The position numbers and the translations under genes are program-made. Below the pieces are notes generated by a model. That model was given only the letters and a program-made list of their open reading frames with translations. It searched no databases and was not told where the DNA came from. 43,071 nt of DNA from Rhizobium freirei PRF 81 (GTDB lineage Bacteria > Pseudomonadota > Alphaproteobacteria > Rhizobiales > Rhizobiaceae), in NCBI RefSeq assembly GCF_000359745.1, contig NZ_AQHN01000020.1, forward strand, positions 1 to 43,071, in the 5' to 3' direction. Shown here piece after piece: positions 26,908 through 34,273 of the stretch. The number at the start of each line of letters is the position of its first letter. Position 1 is the first letter of the stretch.

Positions 26908-27144
26908 GCTTGCCTGGACACTCAGCCCAACAAGTGGGCTGGCAACTATCAATCGCTGCAGGTCTCAGGAAGCTCGTCGACCGGGACAGCTGAAAGACTC
27001 TATTTCTCGAAATATCTCCCCCCGTCAGGGTAAGACCGCTGTAGAGCCCTGTATGGCAAAAGGAACCGACTGACGGTCGCCCCTCCGAGCTGGTTTAGTT
27101 CTTACCCGTGGGTGGATGGGAAAGGGCTTTTCATACGGAATTCC

Positions 27145-28053
27145 TCAAAGATCGTAGTGGACGCCCGTAATGTGTTCCAGGTCATCAAACAGCGCCCGCG
27201 CTGCAGCCGGATCATCGGCATAAGGTGCGGTCGTCGTTTCCTTGGGATTGCCGCGCAACTCGAATATCTTGCTCGGGCCGTAATAGCCGCCTGGGCGAGC
27301 ATTCGGGAGCGTGGCTGCCATGAGGGTAGGCCAAGCGCCATGCTCTGCGTCTTGCAACAAGGGATAGGTAAGGAGACCCGCAACCTTCGTGCTGAAGGTC
27401 GTCGCGGCGAAAAGGTTCGTGCGCGCTCCGCCAGGATGGGCGATCGTGGACAGCAGACGGTTGCCCGCGCGGTTCTGCAGCTCACGCGCAAACAGCACGT
27501 TTGCGAGCTTGGTCTTGGCATAGATCTGCATCGGGACGTAGTTGGCCTTGTTTTCAAAATCGGTGATAGGCCCGGGTTTGAACATCTTGTGCGTGTTCGA
27601 CGCCACCGTGACCACACGCGGACGCAGTGCCTGCAGCAGCGCCGGCAGAAGCAAGGCGGTTAGGCGATACGGCCCAAACACATTGGTGGCGAACTGCAGC
27701 TCGTGGCCGTCGACGCTGACCTTCCGCTTAGGCAAGCCCATCACACCAGCATTGTTGATCAAAGTGTCGAGCGGGTGGCCGTCTGCAAGCCAGGTGTCGG
27801 CAAACGCCGTAACAGACGCGGGATCAGAAAGGTTTAATACGCCGGTGCGAACATCCGCGTTCGGTAGGATTGCGCCGATACGGCGGGCAGCATCTTCACC
27901 CTTCGCTGCACTACGAGAGGCGATCGTCACCTGGGCACCGGCACGCGCCAGTTCGAGGGCCGTATACCAGCCGATACCGCTGTTTCCGCCCGTAACAATA
28001 ATTCGCTTGCCTGCCTGCGAGGGGACTTCCGCAGGCGTCCATTTTGAGGTCAT
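27145..28053 (-). CDS. Short-chain dehydrogenase/reductase (SDR)
   Basis: The protein has 302 aa. The SDR motifs are complete: the NAD(P)-binding TGGNSGIG (residues 21-28), NNAG (100-103), a catalytic Ser in VASNTHK (152) and YAKTK with Tyr178 and Lys182. The ASRS stretch after the second strand suggests NADP(H). SDRs of this retinol-dehydrogenase/WW-oxidoreductase-like form reduce carbonyls or oxidise alcohols; the substrate is unknown. It is divergent from a TetR-family gene across 170 bp, a layout in which the regulator commonly controls the enzyme. Confidence 0.9.
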   Translation of the reverse strand: MTSKWTPAEVPSQAGKRIIVTGGNSGIGWYTALELARAGAQVTIASRSAAKGEDAARRIGAILPNADVRTGVLNLSDPASVTAFADTWLADGHPLDTLINNAGVMGLPKRKVSVDGHELQFATNVFGPYRLTALLLPALLQALRPRVVTVASNTHKMFKPGPITDFENKANYVPMQIYAKTKLANVLFARELQNRAGNRLLSTIAHPGGARTNLFAATTFSTKVAGLLTYPLLQDAEHGAWPTLMAATLPNARPGGYYGPSKIFELRGNPKETTTAPYADDPAAARALFDDLEHITGVHYDL

Positions 28054-28189
28054 CGCTGATTGCCTTCATTGCGTTGAGAGCTGAACGACAACGTGTCATG
28101 GTCGGTCAATAAACACTTTGACGTTTTTCATACTTAATGTCACTATAACTGTGTCCGTTGATTGGCGCAAGGCTCCGTGCGCAGCTTTG

Positions 28190-28218
28190 TTGACAAAAAA
28201 CACGAATTTCGTCACGAT
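28190..28218 (+). promoter_or_regulatory. Possible promoter/operator of the TetR gene
   Basis: TTGACA (28190-28195) is followed after 17 bp by CACGAT (28213-28218), a poor -10. The palindrome ACGAATTTCGT (28202-28212) fills the spacer, where a bound TetR dimer would block the polymerase. The predicted transcript would begin only a few bases before the ATG at 28224, so it may be nearly leaderless. The assignment is tentative. Confidence 0.35.
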
Positions 28219-28223
28219 GAGCT

Positions 28224-28763
28224 ATGGTACCGAAAATCACCCCAGAAGAAGCGGCCCAGCGCCGTGCCAACATTCTGTTAGTGGCACGCTGGTGCTTTCT
28301 CAATTTCGGCTATGCGAAAACGTCGCTTGATGACATTGCGAAGCGTGCCAACATCTCGCGAACGCTGCTCTATAAAACCTTCACTGACAAGCAAGACATC
28401 TACATTGCTGTGTTCCGGCACTGGCTAGTGTCCAGGCATCCTGCCGCGCGCCAGGCGGTGCAGGCCGAGGGCACGACCCAGGAGCGCCTGTTCGCAGTGT
28501 GCCGCATTATGATCATCGAGCCGTGGGCCGATATGATCGGTGCACCAATGGCGGGAGAGTTTTACGACGTCTGCGAACGCCTGGATCCCGAAATCGACGC
28601 GCTCCATCGCAGCGTCGCCTTAGAAAGCTTCGAGGAGCTGATAGGTGAGAAGGCGGAGGCCGAAGTCTTCCTTTTAGCGCTGGATGGGCAGATCGGTGAC
28701 GAGCCGGATGTGCCTAAGCTCGAGGCGCGGATCAGGTTGCTCATCCAGCGCTTTTGTAGCTGA
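28224..28763 (+). CDS. TetR/AcrR-family transcriptional regulator
   Basis: The protein has 179 aa. Residues ~10-60 form the TetR DNA-binding domain (RANILLVARWCFLNFGYAKTSLDDIA, ANISRTLLYKTFTDKQDIY), and the rest is a helical ligand-binding domain. It is divergent from the SDR gene and probably represses that gene and itself. The effector is unknown. The start ATG at 28224 has little space for a ribosome binding site, consistent with a very short leader. Confidence 0.88.
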   Translation: MVPKITPEEAAQRRANILLVARWCFLNFGYAKTSLDDIAKRANISRTLLYKTFTDKQDIYIAVFRHWLVSRHPAARQAVQAEGTTQERLFAVCRIMIIEPWADMIGAPMAGEFYDVCERLDPEIDALHRSVALESFEELIGEKAEAEVFLLALDGQIGDEPDVPKLEARIRLLIQRFCS

Positions 28764-29301
28764 TCAGCTTCGCACGGATACCCCGGTGTTAGCGCTTTCC
28801 GGCCGACCAAGAAGATTCCGGAGAACTTGGAACACTAAAAGCGGTGTCAATGCATTGAAATGGTTTCCGCTCGATAAAGCCAATCGACACGCTAAAATCG
28901 GGGCAAATCACAGCGCCAGAGCGAACTATGCCGAAGCCAAAAGCCCTCCCGGTACCTTCCTGGCTCGAGCTTGTTGGCACGTAACGCACAAGTGCCCAAT
29001 CTCTCGGGCTTTTGAGGGCAAATTTGTATTCTTCCTTCCGACTGAGGGTTCAGCGCTTCTCAACAAAACCGCAGCCGTAAAGCCGTCGATTTTACGCGGG
29101 TCGACCCCATTATAATGTTTCCGCTGGAACATTATAATGGGCAGCCATTGACATCGAACAAAGACATTATAACGTTTTTGCAAAAACATTATAATGCTCA
29201 TTGCCATGCGTGCGGACATTCTCTGAAAGTAGGCCTTCACCTACGAGAGGGCGATAGCCGAGCCAACGGCACAACAGGTCACACAGCTACTGAAGGGAGA
29301 A
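28764..29301. other. Intergenic stretch with an array of palindromes, no credible gene
   Basis: This 538-bp gap before the nucleotidyltransferase gene has only short frames with no domain or ribosome binding site. Its notable content is the four-box palindrome array at 29106-29196. It may be a scar between two transferred segments. Confidence 0.6.
29106..29196. promoter_or_regulatory. Four CATTATAATG boxes in two pairs, candidate operator
   Basis: The 10-bp self-palindrome CATTATAATG occurs at 29108-29117, 29130-29139 and 29187-29196, and with one change (CATTATAACG) at 29165-29174. Boxes within each pair start exactly 22 bp apart, about two helical turns, and each pair is itself an inverted repeat (CCCATTATAATGTT 29106-29119 with AACATTATAATGGG 29128-29141; the second pair has 16 of 17 bases symmetrical). 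Each box contains a TATAAT-like -10 hexamer on both strands. The array ends 105 bp before the nucleotidyltransferase start, so it is probably its promoter-operator. Confidence 0.6.
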
Positions 29302-30387
29302 ATGCCGATGATCAAAGAGATCGATCTGATCTATAGAACGATGTTCGCTGAGTTGGCGCAGCGCTCGCTTGATGCGCAGTTCCATGCAGACTTCCCCTTG
29401 GAGGGGCGTTTCGTCACGGTTCCCGTCAAGGGCCGCGACTACTGGTATTTCGACCTCCCGACTCCAAACGGCGACAAGCGACGCTATGTCGGCCCACACA
29501 GCGACGAAGAGATCACGGCGCGGGTGAACACCCACAAACAGATCAAGGACAACATCAAGGAACGCCGGCGCATGGTCAGCTCCTTGCGTCGTGCTGGTCT
29601 TCCCGGTCCAGACCCGTTCGCTGGAGACATCACCAAGGCCCTTGCGGACGCCGGCTTGTTCCGACTGCGGGCCGTCCTGATCGGGTCTGTGGCATTCGGC
29701 ACCTATGCGGGTCTTCTAGGTGTTCGGCTGCCCTCGTCGGCAATGCAGACAGGTGATGCCGATTTCGCGCAGGATTTTGCAATCTCGGCCGAAGTTGGGG
29801 ATAGCCTGCCACCCGTGCTGGAAGTCCTACAGTCGGTTGATCCCGGCTTCCGAGCAATCCCGCACCAATCGGACCAGGCAAAGGTCGTCGCGTTCGTGAA
29901 CGTCAAGGGCTATCGGGTAGAGTTTCTCACGAGCAACCGGGGATCGGACGAGTATACGGGCAAACCATCACCCATGCCCGCCCTCGGAGGAGCGTCCGCA
30001 GAAAACCTCCGGTTCTTGGATTACCTGATCTACGAACCTGTCCGCACCGTGCTTCTCCATCGTGAAGGCGTAAGCGTGCTTGTGCCGGCTCCCGAGAGGT
30101 ATGCCGTCCATAAACTCATCGTGGCCTCCAGACGGCTCACAGACGCGCTCGGACGTGCGAAGGCGGACAAGGATCGATCTCAGGCGTCCTTGCTCTTTGA
30201 AGCCCTCGTGGAGACGCGCCAAGGCGACGTTTTGGCCGATGCCTATGAAGAGGCGTGCGCGAGAGGACCATCATGGCAAGACGGGATCGCCAGCAGCCTT
30301 TCAAGGCTGCCTGATAGCGGAAGAAAGGCACTCGCGAAGGCTCTCGGCGTGCGGATTGAAGATTTGGGCAACGGCGTCCCGTTATGA
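29302..30387 (+). CDS. GSU2403-family nucleotidyltransferase-fold protein
   Basis: The protein has 361 aa. The N-terminal third (KEIDLIYRTMFAELAQRS, VKGRDYWYF) and the central nucleotidyltransferase core with LIGSVAFGTYAG (Gly128-Ser129) and TGDADFA (Asp152-x-Asp154) match the NTP_transf_8 / GSU2403 family. GS plus DxD is the catalytic signature of Pol-beta-type nucleotidyltransferases, which transfer NMP to proteins or RNA. Related folds include toxins of type IV toxin-antitoxin systems, but no antitoxin partner is adjacent and the family function is not established. Start ATG 29302 has GAAGGGAG close upstream. The gene is monocistronic and preceded by the palindrome array. Confidence 0.8.
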   Translation: MPMIKEIDLIYRTMFAELAQRSLDAQFHADFPLEGRFVTVPVKGRDYWYFDLPTPNGDKRRYVGPHSDEEITARVNTHKQIKDNIKERRRMVSSLRRAGLPGPDPFAGDITKALADAGLFRLRAVLIGSVAFGTYAGLLGVRLPSSAMQTGDADFAQDFAISAEVGDSLPPVLEVLQSVDPGFRAIPHQSDQAKVVAFVNVKGYRVEFLTSNRGSDEYTGKPSPMPALGGASAENLRFLDYLIYEPVRTVLLHREGVSVLVPAPERYAVHKLIVASRRLTDALGRAKADKDRSQASLLFEALVETRQGDVLADAYEEACARGPSWQDGIASSLSRLPDSGRKALAKALGVRIEDLGNGVPL

Positions 30388-30459
30388 TTAGAACACGTTT
30401 ATAGGCGATCGATTATCTTTATCTTCCACATTTGGAAATGTGCCGCGTTCAAGGCGCCG

Positions 30460-30942
30460 CCGGTCAAGGATCTTGTCGGCGAGGAGCCGGTGCATGCCGA
30501 TCCGAGAAATTCGGCCTCCCCTCTCCTGCCCTGCCTGACCATCCATCTCGGCAGCACCAAGACGACGACGGCCGAGGACGGGGCGCATGCCGTTCTGATC
30601 GGCCGGCCGGTCACCGCGTTGAAGCAATGGCTGGCGGAGCCAGGATCGCCACCGGACCGATCTTCCGCCTCATCGACCAACGGGGCAACATCGACCGGCG
30701 GGCGTTGACGCCGCAGTCGGTCAATCTGATCCTTAAGAGCCGGTGCAAACGGGCGGGCCTCGATCCGCAGGCGTTTTCGGCGCATGGGCTACGGTCCGGC
30801 TATCTGACCGACGCACGCCAACCGCGGCGTTCCTCTGCAGGAGGCTATGCAGCAGTCGTTGCACAAGTCGCTACAACAGGCGGCAAGCTATTATAACGAT
30901 GCTGAGCGGAAGCAGGGGTATGCGGCGAGACTGATCGTCTAA
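30460..30942 (+). pseudogene. Truncated, frameshifted copy of the tyrosine recombinase
   Basis: The sequence parallels the C-terminal half of the recombinase at 25058-26239 (EEPVHADPRNSASPLLPCLT, STKTTTAEDGAHAVLIGRP, FSAHGLRSGYLTD, ASYYNDAERK) but lacks the N-terminal half. A 1-bp loss near 30640 and a 1-bp gain near 30815 shift the frame out and back, so no complete product is made. The nucleotide match is high but clearly below identity, so this is an older related copy rather than a fresh duplication. Confidence 0.88.
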
Positions 30943-30993
30943 CGCAACTGTAAATTCAGATCTCCAATACGAAACAACGATTCGCAAAGCCGT

Positions 30994-31272
30994 TCAGCAG
31001 TCGCAAACATCGATCTTCGATTGGTTTATTTGTAAACTCTGACCGATAACTGTCTTAACCTTTGCATCCAAGGTTTCGCTGAATTTGGGCATTGCAGAGG
31101 TGCTCGATGCTGCTGATAGGAAATTCCGCGTGAATGCTATGAGCCCATCTGGACCGCTCATTGTGGTAAACCCGTTACGGTCACAAGCTGCTAGAAACTC
31201 GTCAACCCGCCCCTGATCGATGATCGCTTGAACATGGTAGACGACACCCTTTATTGACATTTCTTTTGTCAT
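30994..31272 (-). CDS. Hypothetical 92-aa protein
   Basis: This is a small soluble protein with a mixed alpha/beta look (GVVYHVQAIIDQGRVDEFLAACDRNGF). No family is recognised and no signal peptide is seen. GAGGG stands about 9 bp before the ATG, which supports translation. It follows the lipoprotein-type frame on the same strand after a short gap and may be in the same transcript. Confidence 0.5.
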   Translation of the reverse strand: MTKEMSIKGVVYHVQAIIDQGRVDEFLAACDRNGFTTMSGPDGLIAFTRNFLSAASSTSAMPKFSETLDAKVKTVIGQSLQINQSKIDVCDC

Positions 31273-31307
31273 TGTGATCTTCCCTCACCTCGGAGTTGGT
31301 TAAAGAA

Positions 31308-31778
31308 TTATCGACCTAGGAGCAAATTTAGAACCCGCGAATTGGTTTGATTATCGTCCACGCGCCGCAGTTCTCTCGCAATTGATGCTGCCTGCTCATT
31401 GCGTTCCCTGGCTTCCGCCCTGTTACGCTTTTCAGCAATGGTCAATCCATCTTCCAAGGGAAGCTGCATAACGAGGGTTAGCATATGCTCGTCAACGCGC
31501 TCAGTCGTTGCCGTCAAGCCTGCGCCGTTCACTGCAGTCCCGTGAGATTGATCATTCAACTCGAGCTTGGCGCCATTTAGGCTGCCCTTAAGTGTAGTTG
31601 TAAAATGAAGCGTCCATGTTTCGGTGGGTCTCGGAGGTTTGTCTGCAGAAGAAAGTACCAAATCACTATCTGAATACTGGCCGATAAGGTTGCCGGATTG
31701 ATTATCGGTTATAAATTCGGCTGCTTTCCTCTTTAATCCTAGCCTTCCGGCAATAGGATAGGCGTAGTTCTCCGGCCT
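31308..31778 (-). pseudogene. In-frame continuation of the lipoprotein gene after a stop codon
   Basis: Immediately after the TAA at 31779-31781 the same frame stays open for 156 codons to a stop at 31308. The text reads like real protein (PENYAYPIAGRLGLKRKAAE, TWTLHFTTTLKGSLNGAKL), and it has no ATG start near its beginning; only a TTG at 31661 would open the last 117 residues. The simplest reading is a single ~368-residue gene split by one nonsense codon, hence a pseudogene. Stop-codon read-through or a separate TTG-started gene are alternatives. Confidence 0.6.
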
Positions 31779-32417
31779 TTAGCCTTTACGAATCGCATTG
31801 CATACGCGAATGCGTGCCCGGTCGGTGAACAACTCGCCCAATACATCTTTCTGGGCTGTGTCGTTGGTTGATGCCCGCTTTCCCTCGAAAGAGCCTCCGA
31901 TCGGATAATTCACCTTGCCGTTTCCGAGAACACTCAGGATATTAATATTAGCGCCAAGATCGTCAGTTTGCGTAATGTTGAATTGGAAGCGGTAGCCGAT
32001 ATAAATTTTCGAGTATGTTTCAACCACAAACGCAAGCTCTGGATCTTTCAGTTTCTTATAGCCAGATTTCAAAAATTCTTCGAAAGCGCGTGCCTCGTAA
32101 TCTGCTTTAGCTTCATCAGGATCCTGCCCGGCTGGAGGAATGAACTTTGCAAAATGCTCTCGACTAAGGGCTTCGGCAACATCAAGGTTCTTCTTGTCTC
32201 GCGTGATCGCCGCGCCGAGCAGATCCACGAATGCATCCCGCATCTCGCAGTGCACGGCCGCCTTGATAAGTGCAGTGTCAAGGTCTGTCGTATCCTTCGC
32301 GGAAGGAACTACGGAGCAAGAGCATAGTAAAGCCGCGGCAGATAACGCAGCCGTCCAACGAACGATGGCTCGCAACGGTTTCCCTCTTAAAACGAAAACG
32401 TATGATTTTTCATTCAT
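31779..32417 (-). CDS. Putative lipoprotein, probably the N-terminal part of a split gene
   Basis: The protein has 212 aa. After a basic start, a hydrophobic core (WTAALSAAALL) ends in LCSC, a fair lipobox with Cys near residue 34, so the product is probably anchored in the membrane by lipid. The mature part is helical, then becomes beta-prone (YSKIYIGYRFQFNIT, VNYPIGGSFEGK). No family was recognised. The frame continues directly beyond its TAA stop for 156 codons, so the original protein was probably longer. Its A+T content looks higher by eye than that of the flanking genes, consistent with foreign origin. Confidence 0.6.
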   Translation of the reverse strand: MNEKSYVFVLRGKPLRAIVRWTAALSAAALLCSCSVVPSAKDTTDLDTALIKAAVHCEMRDAFVDLLGAAITRDKKNLDVAEALSREHFAKFIPPAGQDPDEAKADYEARAFEEFLKSGYKKLKDPELAFVVETYSKIYIGYRFQFNITQTDDLGANINILSVLGNGKVNYPIGGSFEGKRASTNDTAQKDVLGELFTDRARIRVCNAIRKG

Positions 32418-32691
32418 GCATAAGTTGAATTCAATTCATAAGCATTGTCAATTGACTATTAAGTATTTTATTCTTTCTTCTAAAAGAAAAAATCTCGCGC
32501 AATCCTTCGAGTTCAAGCGGATTGTCAATAGACTATGTTACTGCTTTCCACCGTCGCTATTACTGTCTCAGCGACGCCTTCTTGAACTACTGCCCAACGG
32601 TTGGTTTTCGGGTACCCGGGCAGTTCGAGCAGAATCTGCGAGATCGCGGTTTCTGCATGCCGCAAGACCACATATACCGTCGACCAAGGGA

Positions 32692-32967
32692 TCAATCCGC
32701 CGATGCACCAAGATCGATGATCGCTCCTCTCGCCCAGCCTTCGGCGAGGGCCATCAGAACGTCCATTTCCTTTTTCAAGGCGACGGTGCGGATCACCTGC
32801 TCGGCATGCTCACTATCCACGCGTACGTGGTAGAATTCGCCGATCTCCGTTCCTGCCGCTTTCCGTGTCCCCTCGAGCGACGACTTCAAGCCCGTCAGCT
32901 CCTCCTTGATTGCGAAATAGCGCCGCATGACGGCGATCAAACGCAGGTCGTTCTCTGTGGCATCCAT
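32692..32967 (-). CDS. Hypothetical 91-aa helical protein
   Basis: The start ATG at 32967 has GGAAG 8 bp upstream; the frame can be extended to 32982. The protein is charged and helical throughout (LIAVMRRYFAIKEELTGLKSSL, VALKKEMDVLMALAEGWARG), perhaps a short coiled coil. No domain is recognised. It lies alone between the lipoprotein frame and the sRNA cluster. The 274 bp upstream of the lipoprotein start (32418-32691) holds no other gene. Confidence 0.5.
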   Translation of the reverse strand: MDATENDLRLIAVMRRYFAIKEELTGLKSSLEGTRKAAGTEIGEFYHVRVDSEHAEQVIRTVALKKEMDVLMALAEGWARGAIIDLGASAD

Positions 32968-33071
32968 ATTAGCGTCTTCCAATGTGCGTGGAACCGCGAA
33001 GAATCAGATTTTCGCGATGCTGTCACGCATCCCGGGCGTGCATCGTGATGATTACGCCCGCGCCGAAGACG

Positions 33072-33107
33072 AAAAAGCCTGCCGCGGGAGGAGGTGCGGC
33101 AGGCTTT
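33072..33107 (-). terminator. Intrinsic terminator ending the small RNA cluster
   Basis: The arms GCGGCAGGCTTT and AAAGCCTGCCGC pair perfectly over 12 bp around a 10-base loop holding CCUCCUCCC. On the minus strand the 3' arm runs into five consecutive T. It doubles as the last functional hairpin of the small RNA. A second T-run (six T, 33109-33114) follows the preceding hairpin. Confidence 0.8.
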
Positions 33108-33222
33108 CGAAAAAACGAACGACAGCTGGGAGGAGGAGTGCTGTCATTCCCACAGACGACCCTGGGAGGAGGATGGGGCGCCTGCATATCGAAGGGACGC
33201 GGGAGGAGGTGCATCGCTTCGA
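33072..33222 (-). ncRNA. Tandem CCUCCUCCC-loop small RNAs (cuckoo / CcsR type)
   Basis: Read on the minus strand, four hairpins follow each other: arms 33211-33221/33190-33200, 33175-33183/33154-33162, 33140-33145/33121-33126 and 33096-33107/33074-33085. Every loop contains CCUCCUCCC, an exposed anti-Shine-Dalgarno sequence. The stems differ in sequence while the loops are identical, so structure and loop are what is kept. G-U pairs that complete the first two stems form only in the minus-strand RNA. The last hairpin has a 12-bp stem and a U-run, an intrinsic terminator. This is the signature of alphaproteobacterial cuckoo RNAs (two such hairpins per RNA) and of Rhodobacter CcsR RNAs, described as stress-induced. 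Four hairpins suggest two RNAs in tandem or a processed precursor. Confidence 0.75.
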
Positions 33223-33230
33223 TGAAAATA

Positions 33231-33259
33231 ATCATACTTATTTCTTGCGCAGTTGATAG
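33231..33259 (-). promoter_or_regulatory. Possible promoter of the small RNA cluster
   Basis: On the minus strand TATGAT (33236-33231) is a good -10 placed about 10 bp before the first hairpin. The -35 position 17 bp further upstream reads CTATCA, only a weak match to TTGACA. Weak -35 boxes would fit an alternative sigma factor, but no consensus could be assigned. Confidence 0.4.
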
Positions 33260-33378
33260 GCATTTCTTTGCATGGCAGTCATGTGTTATGCGAAAAGCGA
33301 GTAACTCCATCACCCTGGCAGTACCCGCCGCAGTTGTTAAATGAGCGTGCTACGTTCATGGCAATCCCCTTCCCTCAA

Positions 33379-34165
33379 TTATCTGAAATCCCGCGTCTTC
33401 ACCCTCTGATTGCATCGAGATGCAGATAGGGATCGACATGTCGCGCGGTTGCGGCCCCTTCGGCAGCCCGCGCGGATCGGGCGTTGGGGATCCATGATGA
33501 AACTCGTCCCCGCGTCCATGCGGCAGCGGAAAGGTATGGTCGCGGTAGCCGACGCCTCTGAGCTCTCGCGGGAGGTCGGTGAGGCGATGGGCAACGAGAT
33601 GCACCACCTCCCCTTCCCGCTGGATGCGGCCGTAGACACCGAGCATGCCGGCGCCGAGGACGGCGCGGCGGTATTTTTCGAATGTCTTTACCCAGACGAC
33701 CAGATTGGCAATTCCGGTATCATCCTCGATGGTGATGAACATGACGCCCTTTGCCGAGCCCGGTCGCTGACGGACAAGAACGAGGCCGGCGGCTTCAAGC
33801 CATTTGCCATCGCGCGACTGCATCGCTTCGCGGCAGGTGACGATGCGGCGTTTCGAAAGATCCGCACGCAGGAACGAGCCAGCATTTCAGCCAGGCGGAA
33901 GCATAGGCGATGAGGGCGAAGGAAGCGGCATGGCTTTCCGGAAAACCGTAACTTCCGAGCCCTTCGAGCTGCTTGGAGGTCTTCTCGGCGAACTCGGGCT
34001 CATAGCCATTCGCCACCATGCCGGCGATCAGCTTCTGGCCGAATTTGCTCACACCGCCGGTGTGTTTGAAGGTTGCCATGGCGCGGCGCAGCTGGTCGGC
34101 CTCACCAGGGCTGAAGCCCGCGCATTCGATCGCCGCCCGCATGGCCTGTTCCTGGAAGGGGGCGT
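33379..34165 (-). pseudogene. dnaE2: dnaE2 (error-prone DNA polymerase alpha) remnant with internal deletion
   Basis: Two pieces of DnaE2 are joined. The first (about 34165-33886) contains [17 protein letters not shown] and [20 protein letters not shown], from the end of the polymerase domain. It runs directly into the C-terminal part ([42 protein letters not shown]) with about 200 codons missing and a frame change at the junction. The last codons are shifted again (RVKTRDF lies in another frame). Everything before FQEQAM is absent. DnaE2 normally works with ImuA/ImuB in damage-induced mutagenesis; none of these is present, so this is a non-functional relic. Confidence 0.88.
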
Positions 34166-34273
34166 TTGCGGAAGGGGGCGGAACCCTACGCTCAGCAAGC
34201 AGAGTGCTATTGCGAAGTCCACCCGGCCGGACCCGATACGCGCGACCCCTGTAACGCCTAGGCGGGAACGAAG

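Noticed and set aside
28684..29115. 143-codon open frame in the gap before the palindrome array
   Set aside because: It starts inside the TetR gene, has no recognisable domain and is compositionally unlike a protein.
29302..30387. Nucleotidyltransferase as an AbiEii-type toxin of a type IV toxin-antitoxin pair
   Set aside because: No AbiEi-like antitoxin gene is adjacent and the N-terminal region fits the GSU2403 family instead.
25058..30942. Attachment-site direct repeats or a tRNA target for the recombinase
   Set aside because: No tRNA gene and no repeat pair beyond the recombinase homology itself were found by eye, so no att site is claimed.
33086..33209. Four GGGAGGAGG repeats at 36-42 bp spacing, resembling a short CRISPR array
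   Set aside because: The repeat is only 9 bp, each copy sits in the loop of its own hairpin, spacing varies and no cas genes are near; a small RNA cluster explains it better.
33023..33313. Minus-strand 96-codon open frame over the small RNA cluster
   Set aside because: It is low complexity and coincides with the hairpins; proline-rich text comes from the CCTCC repeats.
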